From: JBBDWK01 sp040902885
Lineage (GTDB): Bacteria; Acidobacteriota; Terriglobia; Bryobacterales; Bryobacteraceae
Direction of reading: 5' to 3'
Assembly (NCBI GenBank): GCA_040902885.1
Contig: JBBDWK010000032.1
Location: 62,001 to 126,000, forward strand
DNA: 64,000 nucleotides
How positions within the stretch are numbered: position 1 is the first letter of the stretch; every line of letters begins with the position of its first letter. Of the stretch, positions 27,006 through 35,073 are shown piece by piece. The position numbers and the translations under genes are program-made. The notes beneath the pieces are model-generated. The model searched no databases, was not told where the DNA came from, and saw only the letters and a list, made by a program, of their open reading frames with translations.

Positions 27006-27386
27006 TTAAGCCGCAGGCAGGAGCAGGTTAGTACCGCCCGCGGTCAGGTAATAGGGAGGCCTGGCAGGAAGCAGGCTGCGGATGCCGCGCGAAGGCGCTT
27101 CGGCTTCCAGAAGGCAGCTCTGAAGGCTGGAGCGCCCCTCGACGCGGACGCGTCCGGAGTTGCGGGTGACTCGGTACGCGCTCGTCGCGCCGTTCTCGGC
27201 GCGCAATACCTCCAGCGGCCAGTCCGAGCCGGCGATCATGTGAATCCCCCCGCCGGCTGTCAGCAGTATGGTCACGTCCGCCTCCGGCTGCCCCCAGTGC
27301 GATGCAGCGCCGGCGCTTTCGAAGATCTGCTCCGCCCGTTTCAGAAATACCTGGTCGCCGCCTGAAAGCTGTCCCACAAAACTCAT
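27006..27386 (-). CDS. Hypothetical protein, 126 aa
   Basis: No family is recognised. The sequence reads as a real protein: VFLKRAEQIFESAGAASHWGQ, ADVTILLTAGGGIHMIAGSDWPLEVLRAENGA and a hydrophobic C-terminal end. There is no signal peptide and no Cys motif. It is convergent with the YVTN gene and divergent from the NHL-repeat gene, so it is a single-gene unit. Alternative frames in the same stretch look like shadows. Confidence 0.6.
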   Translation of the reverse strand: MSFVGQLSGGDQVFLKRAEQIFESAGAASHWGQPEADVTILLTAGGGIHMIAGSDWPLEVLRAENGATSAYRVTRNSGRVRVEGRSSLQSCLLEAEAPSRGIRSLLPARPPYYLTAGGTNLLLPAA

Positions 27387-27429
27387 ATCGTTCCGGTCCG
27401 CCGAAATTTGAGCGAAAATTTATCCCTAT

Positions 27430-27458
27430 TTGACTTCCCCTTCGGTTCGCAATACGCT
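27430..27458 (+). promoter_or_regulatory. Promoter of the NHL-propeller gene, leaderless geometry
   Basis: -35 TTGACT (27430-27435), a 17-nt spacer and -10 TACGCT (27453-27458). The ATG follows after 8 nt (27467) with no Shine-Dalgarno sequence, so transcription should start at or beside the start codon. Confidence 0.5.
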
Positions 27459-27466
27459 GGACTCCC

Positions 27467-28372
27467 ATGAAAGCCTCTGCACTGCTTCTTGCATCCGTGT
27501 TCTGCCTCTCTCCGCTTTCCGCGCAGCTCAAGTCCGGCCCTGCTCTTCCGCACAAGCTGGTGAAGGACTGGGCGCAGCTCCCGAAAGGCTGGAATTTCGG
27601 GGATTGCTCGGGCGTTGCGGTGGACGCCGAGGACAACGTTTGGATTTTCAATCGCGGCCAACATCCGGTGATCCAGCTTGACCGGAACGGTAACGTGCTC
27701 CAGGCGTGGGGCGAAGGTCTCATTCGTTCCTCGCACGGCATCCGCGTCGACCCCGAGGGCAACATCTGGGCCGTGGACGTAGCGGGCCACATGGTCTTTA
27801 AATTCTCCCCCGCGGGAAAGGTGCAAATGGTCCTCGGGCGCACCGCGGGGACGGACGAGTCGAAAGACGCATTCAACCAGCCCACCGGAATTGCCTTCAC
27901 GCCTGGCGGCGAGTTCTACATTTCCGATGGGTACGTAAACTCGCGGGTGATTAAATTCAACCGCGACGGCGAGTATCTGCTCCACTGGGGCGGCAAGGGC
28001 ACCGCCGACGGCCAGTTCAACCTGGTCCACGACGTAGCGCTCGATCCGAAAGGCCGCGTCTACGTCGCCGACCGGACCAACGAACGCGTGCAGATTTTCG
28101 ATTCCAACGGAAAGTTCCTCGACAAGTGGACCGGCATCGGCGCTCCATGGGGCATCACCTATGTGGCATCGGAGAGCGCGGTCTACATGGCCGACGGCAA
28201 GAATAACCGCGTGGTGAAGCTGAATCCGGAGGGCCAGATTGTCGGCGTGCTAGGCTCCTACGGCAAAGTTCAGGGCAAATTCGACTTTGCGCACAACATC
28301 GCGGTGGACTCCCAGGGCTCCATCTACGTAGCCGAGATCAAGAACTGGCGGGTACAGAAGTTCGCGAAGTAG
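27467..28372 (+). CDS. Secreted six-bladed NHL propeller, peptidylglycine alpha-amidating-lyase-like
   Basis: 301 residues: a Sec signal (ASALLLASVFCLSPLSAQ) then NHL repeats (GVAVDAEDNVWIFNRG, HGIRVDPEGNIWAVDVAGHMVFKFSPAGK, DVALDPKGRVYVADRTNERVQIFD, NIAVDSQGSIYVAEIKNWRVQKF). The blade sequences are closest to the PAL-like family found widely in soil bacteria. Whether lyase chemistry is retained cannot be told without checking the catalytic Tyr, Arg and metal His residues. It is preceded by a -35/-10 pair and followed by a hairpin at 28401. Confidence 0.85.
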   Translation: MKASALLLASVFCLSPLSAQLKSGPALPHKLVKDWAQLPKGWNFGDCSGVAVDAEDNVWIFNRGQHPVIQLDRNGNVLQAWGEGLIRSSHGIRVDPEGNIWAVDVAGHMVFKFSPAGKVQMVLGRTAGTDESKDAFNQPTGIAFTPGGEFYISDGYVNSRVIKFNRDGEYLLHWGGKGTADGQFNLVHDVALDPKGRVYVADRTNERVQIFDSNGKFLDKWTGIGAPWGITYVASESAVYMADGKNNRVVKLNPEGQIVGVLGSYGKVQGKFDFAHNIAVDSQGSIYVAEIKNWRVQKFAK

Positions 28373-28400
28373 CATCCGCAGGCGCATGGTAACTGGTTTG

Positions 28401-28418
28401 GCCGCTCCTGAAAGCGGC
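28401..28418 (+). terminator. Hairpin after the NHL-propeller gene
   Basis: GCCGCT-CCTGAA-AGCGGC, a perfect 6-bp stem followed by TT. A second GC-rich palindrome (CCGCGG) lies a few nucleotides further. It is a plausible weak terminator. Confidence 0.4.
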
Positions 28419-28496
28419 TTCCGCGGAACCGCGATGGGGACACGAGCCGCCGCTGTCTTCCGCCACGGATTGTCAATTCCATTTTCCCCGCCACGA

Positions 28497-28502
28497 TACA
28501 AT
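28497..28502 (+). promoter_or_regulatory. -10 box of a leaderless transcript
   Basis: TACAAT ends 8 nt before the ATG at 28511. There is no Shine-Dalgarno sequence (AAAAAGTT precedes the ATG). TTGTCA is present but 21 nt upstream, a long spacer. Confidence 0.4.
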
Positions 28503-28510
28503 AAAAAGTT

Positions 28511-29752
28511 ATGCCCGCCGAAATTGCCTCCATTCAAGAAGTTGTGGAGGCTGAAGGACATCTGATCGATTCGCACGTCATGGAGCAGATCTTCGATAAG
28601 GTCGTGGAGTATAGCGGCCGGTTCGAAGTGGAGCAGTTCCGCATCGGGCGCACCAACGAAGACGCCTCGTATCTGCGGCTGAGAATCGAAGCTCCCAGTC
28701 AGGATCTGATGGAGCACCTGCTCCAACAGTTGCTGGGCCTTGGCTGCGCGCCCGTGGACCCCGGAGACGCCCATCTGCGCACCGTGGAGCGGGACCGCTG
28801 CGCTCCCGAAGACTTCTACTCGACCACCAACCACCGGACGCTGGTTCGGCACGGGCAGAATTGGCTCGAAGCGCAAAGCCAGCGCATGGACGCGCTGATT
28901 GTTGTGGAGTCCAACGGCGGCGAGACGCGGGCCGTGTGCCGGCGATTGCGCGACGTCCGCGCCGGGGACCGCGTGGTGGTGGGCATGCGCGGCATCCGCG
29001 TGGTTCCGGAGTCGAAGGAGCGCGACCGGCTGGCCTTTGCCTTCATGTCCAACGGCATCTCCTCCGAACGCCAGGTGGAGACGGCGGTGCGGCAGACGGC
29101 GCACTTGATCCACCAGGTTCTGGAGCAGAAGCAGAAAGTGGTTGTCGTGGCCGGACCAGTGGTGGTGCATACGGGCGGCGTGAAGGGTCTCTCCGATCTG
29201 ATTCGCGGCGGCTACGTGCATGCGCTGCTGAGCGGCAACGCGCTGGGGGTGCATGACGTGGAAGCGGCGCTGTTCGGCACATCGCTGGGCGTGCGGCTGG
29301 TGGACGGCCGGCAGGAGGAGCACGGGCATCGCAACCACATGCGGGCGATCAACGCCATGTACCACGCGGGCGGCGTGCGCGCGGCGGTGGAGTGCGGCAA
29401 GCTGACCTCCGGAATTCTGTACGAGTGCGTGAAGAACGACGTTCCGTTCGTGCTGGCCGGCAGTCTGCGCGACGACGGGCCGCTTCCCGAGGCGATCACC
29501 GATATGAACGAGGCACAGGACGCTTACGCCACCCACCTGCGGGACGCCGGGCTGGTGCTCTGTCTCGGGTCGATGCTGCACTCCATCGCGACCGGAAACA
29601 TGCTGCCAAGCTGGGTCAAGATCGTGTGCGTGGATATCAACCCCGCCGTGGCCACGAAGGTCAGCGACCGCGGCACGGGCCAATGCGTGGGCGTGGTCAC
29701 GGACGTAGGGTTGTTTCTGGATCTGCTGTCCCGCGAGGCGGCCAAGGGATGA
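28511..29752 (+). CDS. TIGR00300 / LOR-SDH domain protein (archaeal-type ornithine cyclodeaminase family)
   Basis: 413 residues. The family marks are the N-terminal region EAEGHLIDSHVMEQIFDKVVE...FRIGRTNEDASYLRL and the Rossmann-like C-terminal half (VVVVAGPVVVHTGG, GYVHALLSGNALGVHDVEAALFG, CGKLTSGILYECVKNDVPFVLAGSLRDDGPL). Members are NAD-dependent archaeal ornithine cyclodeaminases or the equivalent domain of cyanobacterial ArgZ/AgrE, giving proline and ammonia. The specific substrate here is inferred. It is translationally coupled to queF (ATGA overlap). Its start looks leaderless. Confidence 0.85.
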   Translation: MPAEIASIQEVVEAEGHLIDSHVMEQIFDKVVEYSGRFEVEQFRIGRTNEDASYLRLRIEAPSQDLMEHLLQQLLGLGCAPVDPGDAHLRTVERDRCAPEDFYSTTNHRTLVRHGQNWLEAQSQRMDALIVVESNGGETRAVCRRLRDVRAGDRVVVGMRGIRVVPESKERDRLAFAFMSNGISSERQVETAVRQTAHLIHQVLEQKQKVVVVAGPVVVHTGGVKGLSDLIRGGYVHALLSGNALGVHDVEAALFGTSLGVRLVDGRQEEHGHRNHMRAINAMYHAGGVRAAVECGKLTSGILYECVKNDVPFVLAGSLRDDGPLPEAITDMNEAQDAYATHLRDAGLVLCLGSMLHSIATGNMLPSWVKIVCVDINPAVATKVSDRGTGQCVGVVTDVGLFLDLLSREAAKG

Positions 29753-30147
29753 AGCGCGGTTATACGGGCCAGCCCGCGGTTTCGGGCATCGACGCCACAC
29801 TGCCCCAGATCGAGACCTGGCCGAACCAGTTTCCGGGTTATGAAATCGAGATTGTAGCGCCGGAGTTCACCTCGGTCTGCCCGAAAACAGGCTTGCCGGA
29901 CTTCGGAACGATCACGGTCCGGTACGTGCCGGACAAGCTCTGCCTGGAATTAAAGTCGCTCAAACTCTACATGCTGGCCTACCGCAACCTGGGGATTTTC
30001 TACGAGAACGTTGTCAACAAGACGCTGCGCGACATCGTAAAGGCGGCCAAGCCCGTATCGGCGACGGTGACCGGAGAGTTCACGCCGCGCGGCGGCCTTC
30101 ATTCCACGATCACGGCCACTTGGAGCAAACGACGTGGCGCCCGCTGA
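29749..30147 (+). CDS. queF: NADPH-dependent 7-cyano-7-deazaguanine (preQ0) reductase
   Basis: 132 residues, the short unimodular QueF type. The catalytic Cys lies in EFTSVCPKTGLPDFGTI, followed by the QueF substrate motif LELKSLKLYML and NVVNKTLRDIVKA. It reduces preQ0 to preQ1 for queuosine in tRNA. The ATG overlaps the stop of the TIGR00300 gene by 4 nt, and the end overlaps the methyltransferase by 14 nt. A three-gene coupled operon of otherwise unrelated functions is notable. Confidence 0.95.
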   Translation: MKRGYTGQPAVSGIDATLPQIETWPNQFPGYEIEIVAPEFTSVCPKTGLPDFGTITVRYVPDKLCLELKSLKLYMLAYRNLGIFYENVVNKTLRDIVKAAKPVSATVTGEFTPRGGLHSTITATWSKRRGAR

Positions 30148-31534
30148 CGATCCGGACGGCCTGAAGACCGAAGAGTTGAGTGAGGTCATTCGCGGAATTC
30201 GGGAGCGCGTGCGCGCGCGCTACCCCGACACCTCGCTCGCTCCCTTCGACATTGCGCTGCCGGATCTGATGCCGATGGCGCACGCACGCGACGCCGCCGA
30301 GGCCAAGGTAGCGGCGATCGGCACTGTCAATCCCCGTAGCGGCGGTCTTCTCAACACAGCCGTCCAGTGGGTGAAACGGATGGTGGCGCGCTCGCTCGAC
30401 TGGCATGTGCGCGAGCAGGTGGAATTCAACCGCAACGCCATGGCCTGCGTGGAGGCCTGCATTGAGGCGCTGAACGCTAATAACCGCGCGCTGCTGGCCA
30501 TGTCCGCCCGGATCGGCGATTTGCGCGCACAGACGGAGCGCTCGAGCGGCGAAATGGCGGACCTGCGGGCGCACTGGCCGCAATGGCGCGCTGGATGGGA
30601 GCAGAAGCTGGCGGTGAATGAAGTCCAGTTTCTGCGCAGCGTGGCGGATTTGCAGGGAGCGTTTCAGCATCGGGTGACGCTGATGGAAGGAAACTTCCGC
30701 GACGTGGTGAAGTCCCAGCACGCCGATTTCATGGGGGCGCTGGAGCACCACGGCGCCCGCTTCTGGCTGGAGATGGAGAAAGTACGCCTGGAGTACGAGA
30801 AGGTGATTCACGAGGAGCTTCGCATCGTCCGCCAACGGGCCGCGTGGCTTCCGCCGGGAGAAGCCGCGGCTGTTCCGGCCGAGCATACAGCGGCGCGGCC
30901 GGCCTTCGACTACGGGAGATTCGCGGAGCGTTTCCGCGGCTCGGAGGAATACGTCCGCGAGAAGCAGAAGTTCTACGTGCCGTATTTCAAGGGACGCACG
31001 CAGGTTGTGGATTTGGGCTGTGGACGGGGCGAATTCCTGGAGGCGATGCGGGAGGCGGGCGTTCCCGGGCGCGGCATTGATGTGAGCGCCGAGTGCGTGG
31101 CGCGCTGCCGCGAAAAAGGATTGGAGGCGGTGCAGGCCGATTTGATCTCGCATCTGGACGGACTGCCAGAAGGCTCGCTGGACGGCATCTTCAGCGCGCA
31201 GGTGGTAGAGCATCTGCCGCCGGACAGGCTGCCGGAGCTGGTACGGCTGGCCGCGCTCAAGCTGAAACCCGGAGGGCTGCTGGCCATCGAGACGCCCAAT
31301 CCGGAATGCCTGGCGATTTTCGCGACGCACTTCTTTCTGGACCCCACGCACCAGCGCCCGGTTCCGCATCCGCTGCTGGCCTTTTACATGGAAGAAGCGG
31401 GATTCGGGCGGATTGACGTCCAGCGGCTCTCGCCTGCGGTCGAGACCATGCCTTCGCTGGCCGCGCTGCCCAACGATTTCCTCGCGGCCTTCTTCGGCGG
31501 GCTGGACTACGCCATCCTCGGCCGGAGGCTCTGA
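30134..31534 (+). CDS. Class I SAM methyltransferase with long N-terminal helical region
   Basis: 466 residues from a GTG inside queF. Residues 1-240 are helical and coiled-coil-like (VEFNRNAMACVEACIEALNANN, LQGAFQHRVTLMEGNFRDVV), suggesting oligomerisation or membrane association. Residues about 280-460 form a SAM-dependent methyltransferase: motif I VVDLGCGRGEFLEAM, then GIDVSAECVARCREKG, SAQVVEHL and LKPGGLLAIETPNPE. This layout resembles O-antigen or glycan-modifying methyltransferases such as the WbdD type, but lacks a kinase domain. The substrate is unknown. Confidence 0.8.
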   Translation: MAPADDPDGLKTEELSEVIRGIRERVRARYPDTSLAPFDIALPDLMPMAHARDAAEAKVAAIGTVNPRSGGLLNTAVQWVKRMVARSLDWHVREQVEFNRNAMACVEACIEALNANNRALLAMSARIGDLRAQTERSSGEMADLRAHWPQWRAGWEQKLAVNEVQFLRSVADLQGAFQHRVTLMEGNFRDVVKSQHADFMGALEHHGARFWLEMEKVRLEYEKVIHEELRIVRQRAAWLPPGEAAAVPAEHTAARPAFDYGRFAERFRGSEEYVREKQKFYVPYFKGRTQVVDLGCGRGEFLEAMREAGVPGRGIDVSAECVARCREKGLEAVQADLISHLDGLPEGSLDGIFSAQVVEHLPPDRLPELVRLAALKLKPGGLLAIETPNPECLAIFATHFFLDPTHQRPVPHPLLAFYMEEAGFGRIDVQRLSPAVETMPSLAALPNDFLAAFFGGLDYAILGRRL

Positions 31535-31556
31535 TCTCCCCCCCCGCGAGCGCGCT

Positions 31557-32633
31557 ATGATTACTTCTGTGCGAAGACTGATTGCAGTTCTCCTGTTTGG
31601 CGCGATGGGTCTGGCCGCGGCCGATCGCGCGAAAAACGTAATCCTGTTCCTCGGCGACGGGACGGGCCCTTCCACCGTGAACGCGGCAAGCATTCACGGA
31701 TACGGAGAGCCGCGCTCGCTGTACATTCAGAACATGCCCCACATCGGACTCTCGGAGGCCTCTTCGGCCTCGAGCTGGGTGAGCGATTCGGCGTCCGGCA
31801 TGACGGCCATCGTAACCGGCGAGAAGACCCACAACGGCGTGATCTCGCAGGCTTCCGACGCCGAGAGGAAGGTTCGCGACGGTCGGGCGCTGAAGACCAT
31901 TCTCGAGTACGCCGAGGAGCATGGCCTCTCCACCGGCGTGGTCTCCAACAGCAGCATGGCTGACGCGACGCCGGCCGCCTGCTACGCCCACGCGAACGAC
32001 CGGGGGAAGCACGGCGAGATCTTCGCGCAGGTGCTGACGCCGCGCTTTGGCGATGGCGTGGACGTGGTGATCGGACCGGGACGGCCGAGCATCCTGAAGC
32101 TGACCGCCGAGCTAGGCGTCGATCTGGCCGCCGAGCTGCCGAAGAAGGGATTCGTCTTCCTGGACAACCTGGAGGCGGTCAAGGGCCTGGATGGGGAAAC
32201 CCGGCGGGTGGTGGCGCTGTTCGACAGCGGCGAGTTCGATCTGGCGGCGGCCGCCAATGCGGCCATCGCCATTCTCTCCCGCAATCCCAACGGCTTCTTC
32301 CTCATGGTGGAGTCCAACAATCACTCGAAGAACGTGAAGCAGACTCTCGACCGCACCGTCACGTTCGACAAGATCATCCGCAATACCGCGGAACGTTTCA
32401 AACAAGACACGCTGATTCTGTTCACCGCCGATCACTCCTACGATCTCCGTCTTCCGAAGGGCGCGAAGGGCGCGGACATCGTGCCGCTGGTGGCGGTGGA
32501 CGGCAGCCACTCCGCGGAAGAGGTCCTGGTGGCCGCAACCGGCCCCGGCGCGGAGCAGGTGAAGGGCATCTTCCCGAACACGCAGATTTTTCACATCATG
32601 CTGAGCGCGTTCGGCTGGTCTCAAAAGCGCTAA
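31557..32633 (+). CDS. Secreted alkaline phosphatase
   Basis: 358 residues with a signal peptide (RLIAVLLFGAMGLAAAD). AlkP-superfamily motifs in order: VILFLGDGTGPST (metal Asp), SVSDSASGMTAIVTG-like SWVSDSASGMTAIVTG with the nucleophile Ser, FLMVESNNHSKN, TADHSYDL (metal Asp/His) and GSHSAEEV (metal His). The protein is shorter than E. coli PhoA, and the usual second His in the TADHxH motif is Tyr here, so zinc binding may be modified. Predicted periplasmic phosphomonoesterase. It overlaps the convergent sulfatase by 4 bp. Confidence 0.88.
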   Translation: MITSVRRLIAVLLFGAMGLAAADRAKNVILFLGDGTGPSTVNAASIHGYGEPRSLYIQNMPHIGLSEASSASSWVSDSASGMTAIVTGEKTHNGVISQASDAERKVRDGRALKTILEYAEEHGLSTGVVSNSSMADATPAACYAHANDRGKHGEIFAQVLTPRFGDGVDVVIGPGRPSILKLTAELGVDLAAELPKKGFVFLDNLEAVKGLDGETRRVVALFDSGEFDLAAAANAAIAILSRNPNGFFLMVESNNHSKNVKQTLDRTVTFDKIIRNTAERFKQDTLILFTADHSYDLRLPKGAKGADIVPLVAVDGSHSAEEVLVAATGPGAEQVKGIFPNTQIFHIMLSAFGWSQKR

Positions 32634-34063
32634 GAAGCCGCTCTTGCAGCCCGCCAGCCGCGGTCGAGCACGCCGCGCATCTCGTTCAGGAGTTCTTTCT
32701 TCGAAGCGTCGCGAGCCAGATTGACAATCTCGCGCGGGTCCGCGTCGTGGTCGTACAATTCCTCGTCCGGATGCGGGCCGGTCCAACGGATATAGCGGTA
32801 GCGGCTGGTGCGTACCGCCCGTCCCAGGATGTCCTGATGGGCCATCTGGGTGAAGGCGGCCGTCTTCCATTTGCGATCCGGGCTGTCGAGCAGCGGAACG
32901 AAGCTCTGGCCTTCAATGCTCGAAGGCGGGTTGACGCCGCACGGTTCGGCGACGGTCGGGTAGAGGTCCACCAGCTCGACCAGGGCGCGGGAAGCCTTTC
33001 CGCGTCCCTTGCGGCCCGGAGCGGAGACAATGAGCGGCACGCGTGCGGACTCCTCGAACAAACTGCGCTTCTGCCAGCGGAAGTGCTCGCCCAAGTGCCA
33101 GCCATGGTCGCTCCAGAAGACGATCGCGGTGCTGCCGGCCAATTTCAGCCTTTCGAGATGGTCCACGACACGGCCCACGAGCGAATCCATATAGGAGATG
33201 GAGGCGTAGTAGCCGCGCAGGGCTTCGCGCTTTTCGCGATCCGTCTTCATGCCCATGTCGTTGGCGCGCGTGTTGACGGCGATCTCGCTGGCGCGGGGAA
33301 TGTCGTCGCGGTCGCCGGCCGGATACTCGACGGGATCGAGTCTGTCCAGCGGATACAGATCGAAGAACCGCGAAGGCGCGACCAGCGGGACGTGCGGACG
33401 GACGAAACCGAGGCCCATGAACCACGGCCGGCTGCGGTTCTTTTCGATGGTCTCCATGGCCATTTCCGCGGCGGCGCCATCGGCCTGGTTTCTGCCATCG
33501 CCGGAGAAACTGATCCAGTGCATCGCCCCGCCGGCGCCGATGTGGGGCGTGATGTTGCGGCCTTCTCCGGGCGTCTTGTCCTCAAGCCCCGGAGGGCTGA
33601 CGGCGATGTCCCAGGAAGGCGGGTCGTCATAGAGCGGCTTGCCCACGGTGGTGGGCACGCCCATGTGATACATCTTCCCGTACCGCGCCGCCCGGTATCC
33701 GTTCTGGCGAAACAATTGCGGCAGCGTGACCGCATTAGGCATCTTGTCGCGGACGGCGATGGCGTTGTCCCAGATCCTGGTGGTATCGGGCCGCATTCCG
33801 CTCAGCAAGGAGGTGCGGCTCGGGCCGCAAAGCGGGAACTGGCAATACGCGCGGTCGAAGCGTGTGCCGCGTGCGGCAATGCCGTCGATGTTTGGAGACT
33901 TGACGATGGGATGGCCGTAGCAGCCGAGCGCATTGCGAAGATCGTCCGAGGCAATGAATAGCACGTTCATGCGCGGCGATGCGGTCTTTTGTGGAAGCAG
34001 AAGCGCAGGGGCCCCGGCCGCCCCGGCAGCCAGGAAAGAACGGCGCGTCAACGGGCTCGACAT
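32630..34063 (-). CDS. Tat-exported sulfatase (iduronate-2-sulfatase-like)
   Basis: 477 residues. A twin-arginine signal (LTRRSFLAAGAAGAPALL) precedes the sulfatase domain. MNVLFIASDDLRNALGCYG gives the calcium Asp pair. The modified-residue motif is CGPSRTSLLSG, with Cys as the formylglycine precursor. GKMYHMG and FWSDHGWHLGEH follow. The overall pattern is that of iduronate-2-sulfatase-like enzymes that desulfate glycans. A formylglycine-generating or anaerobic maturase is needed but not present here. It is divergent from lexA. Confidence 0.9.
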   Translation of the reverse strand: MSSPLTRRSFLAAGAAGAPALLLPQKTASPRMNVLFIASDDLRNALGCYGHPIVKSPNIDGIAARGTRFDRAYCQFPLCGPSRTSLLSGMRPDTTRIWDNAIAVRDKMPNAVTLPQLFRQNGYRAARYGKMYHMGVPTTVGKPLYDDPPSWDIAVSPPGLEDKTPGEGRNITPHIGAGGAMHWISFSGDGRNQADGAAAEMAMETIEKNRSRPWFMGLGFVRPHVPLVAPSRFFDLYPLDRLDPVEYPAGDRDDIPRASEIAVNTRANDMGMKTDREKREALRGYYASISYMDSLVGRVVDHLERLKLAGSTAIVFWSDHGWHLGEHFRWQKRSLFEESARVPLIVSAPGRKGRGKASRALVELVDLYPTVAEPCGVNPPSSIEGQSFVPLLDSPDRKWKTAAFTQMAHQDILGRAVRTSRYRYIRWTGPHPDEELYDHDADPREIVNLARDASKKELLNEMRGVLDRGWRAARAAS

Positions 34064-34081
34064 GGGTTCCAGTCTACTACC

Positions 34082-34113
34082 GAATTGACGTTCACTTTTT
34101 CTTCGCCCACAAT
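34082..34113 (+). promoter_or_regulatory. lexA promoter with overlapping SOS-box-like operator
   Basis: -35 TTGACG (34085-34090), a 17-nt spacer and -10 CACAAT (34108-34113). GAAT-TGAC-GTTC (34082-34093) lies across the -35 and differs by one base from the GAAC-N4-GTTC operator used by Gram-positive-type LexA. Its position over the promoter suggests autorepression. Confidence 0.5.
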
Positions 34114-34131
34114 AAACAGGGAGGAAGCGGA

Positions 34132-34758
34132 ATGGCACTAACGCGGCGCCAGAAACAGGTGCTCGACTTCATTGCATCGTTCGTGGGAGAGAACGGCTAC
34201 AGCCCCAGCTACGAGGAGATCGCGCGCGCTCTCGGTCTCGCGTCGCTGGCTACCGTCCATAAGCACATCTCGGCGCTCGATGCGAAACAGTACCTGCGGC
34301 GCGGCGTCAATCAGAGCCGTTCGCTGGACTTCGGCCCGCGCTACATCCAGGAACAGCGGCGGCTGCGTCCCGAAGCCGGTTTCGAGATCCCCCTATTGGG
34401 GCGCATTGCAGCCGGCGTGCCAGTCGAGGCCGTTGAGCGGCGGGAAACGCTCAAGTTTTCCGACTTCGTGGGCAACGCCGACACCTTCGCGCTCGAAGTG
34501 CGGGGCGATTCCATGATCGAAGACCATATCTGCGACGGCGACCTGGTGCTGCTCGAAAAGGCCGACCAGGTCCGCGATGGGGATATCGTGGTCGCGCTAG
34601 TCCGCGGCGTCGAAACCACGTTGAAGCGCTATTACCGGGAACCCAACGATATGATCAGGCTGCAGCCGGCCAACTCGGCCCTGCAGCCCATCCTCGTGCC
34701 TCTCTCGCAGATCCAGATTCAGGGCCGCCTCCTGGCCGTGATGCGTAAATACAGATAA
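34132..34758 (+). CDS. lexA: SOS repressor LexA
   Basis: 208 residues. The N-terminal winged helix (LTRRQKQVLDFIASFVGENGYSPSYEEIARALGLAS, ATVHKHISALDAKQYL) is followed by the S24 autoprotease domain. IAAGVPVEAVE contains the Ala-Gly cleavage site, VRGDSMIEDHICDGDLVLLE the catalytic Ser, and VALVRGVETTLKRYYRE the catalytic Lys. It is preceded by GGGAGGAAGCGG. It represses DNA-damage genes and is relieved by RecA-stimulated self-cleavage. The divergent partner is the sulfatase gene, 68 bp away. Confidence 0.96.
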   Translation: MALTRRQKQVLDFIASFVGENGYSPSYEEIARALGLASLATVHKHISALDAKQYLRRGVNQSRSLDFGPRYIQEQRRLRPEAGFEIPLLGRIAAGVPVEAVERRETLKFSDFVGNADTFALEVRGDSMIEDHICDGDLVLLEKADQVRDGDIVVALVRGVETTLKRYYREPNDMIRLQPANSALQPILVPLSQIQIQGRLLAVMRKYR

Positions 34759-34815
34759 GCCGATCGGCATTGCACCGGAAGTTGCTTCGGTGTATGCTGC
34801 CAGCTACCTGGGACC

Positions 34816-34920
34816 CATTACGACCTGCCGATCGGGCGAGGGCGCGCGTGGGACACGGGAGACTCTATGCTGGCGCACATGCTGTTGGGCGGATGGCAAG
34901 TGAACGGCATCCTGACATAA
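34816..34920 (+). pseudogene. Fragment of an Oar-like TonB-dependent receptor gene
   Basis: The frame from 34816 to the TAA at 34918 encodes a stretch beginning HYDLPIGRGRAWD and ending LLGGWQVNGILT. This is the conserved C-terminal barrel signature seen intact in the receptors here (YELPFGLGKP...GGWQLGAIVTF). Nothing before or after it continues the receptor, so about 34 codons survive from a gene of more than 1000 codons. The rest of 34759-35073 holds no gene that I can support. Confidence 0.55.
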
Positions 34921-35073
34921 GCCAGGCGAACGCCCCCGGCAGATCCAGTTTGGGTTAAAGTTTCTTTGGTAAGACGGACGGAGTATGATACTGCCATTTC
35001 AGTAAGAACTGTTCGCCGAAACTTACTAATTGATTACTATCTGATTGCGGGTATGTTACTCGCCGGAAGCGAA

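Noticed and set aside
28250..29800. 516-codon minus-strand open frame
   Set aside because: It is antisense to the TIGR00300 gene, and its His/Ala/Arg-rich translation matches no family.
30110..31693. 527-codon minus-strand open frame
   Set aside because: It is antisense to the methyltransferase gene and has shadow-like composition.
32747..33961. 404-codon plus-strand open frame within the sulfatase region
   Set aside because: It is antisense to a sulfatase with clear catalytic motifs.
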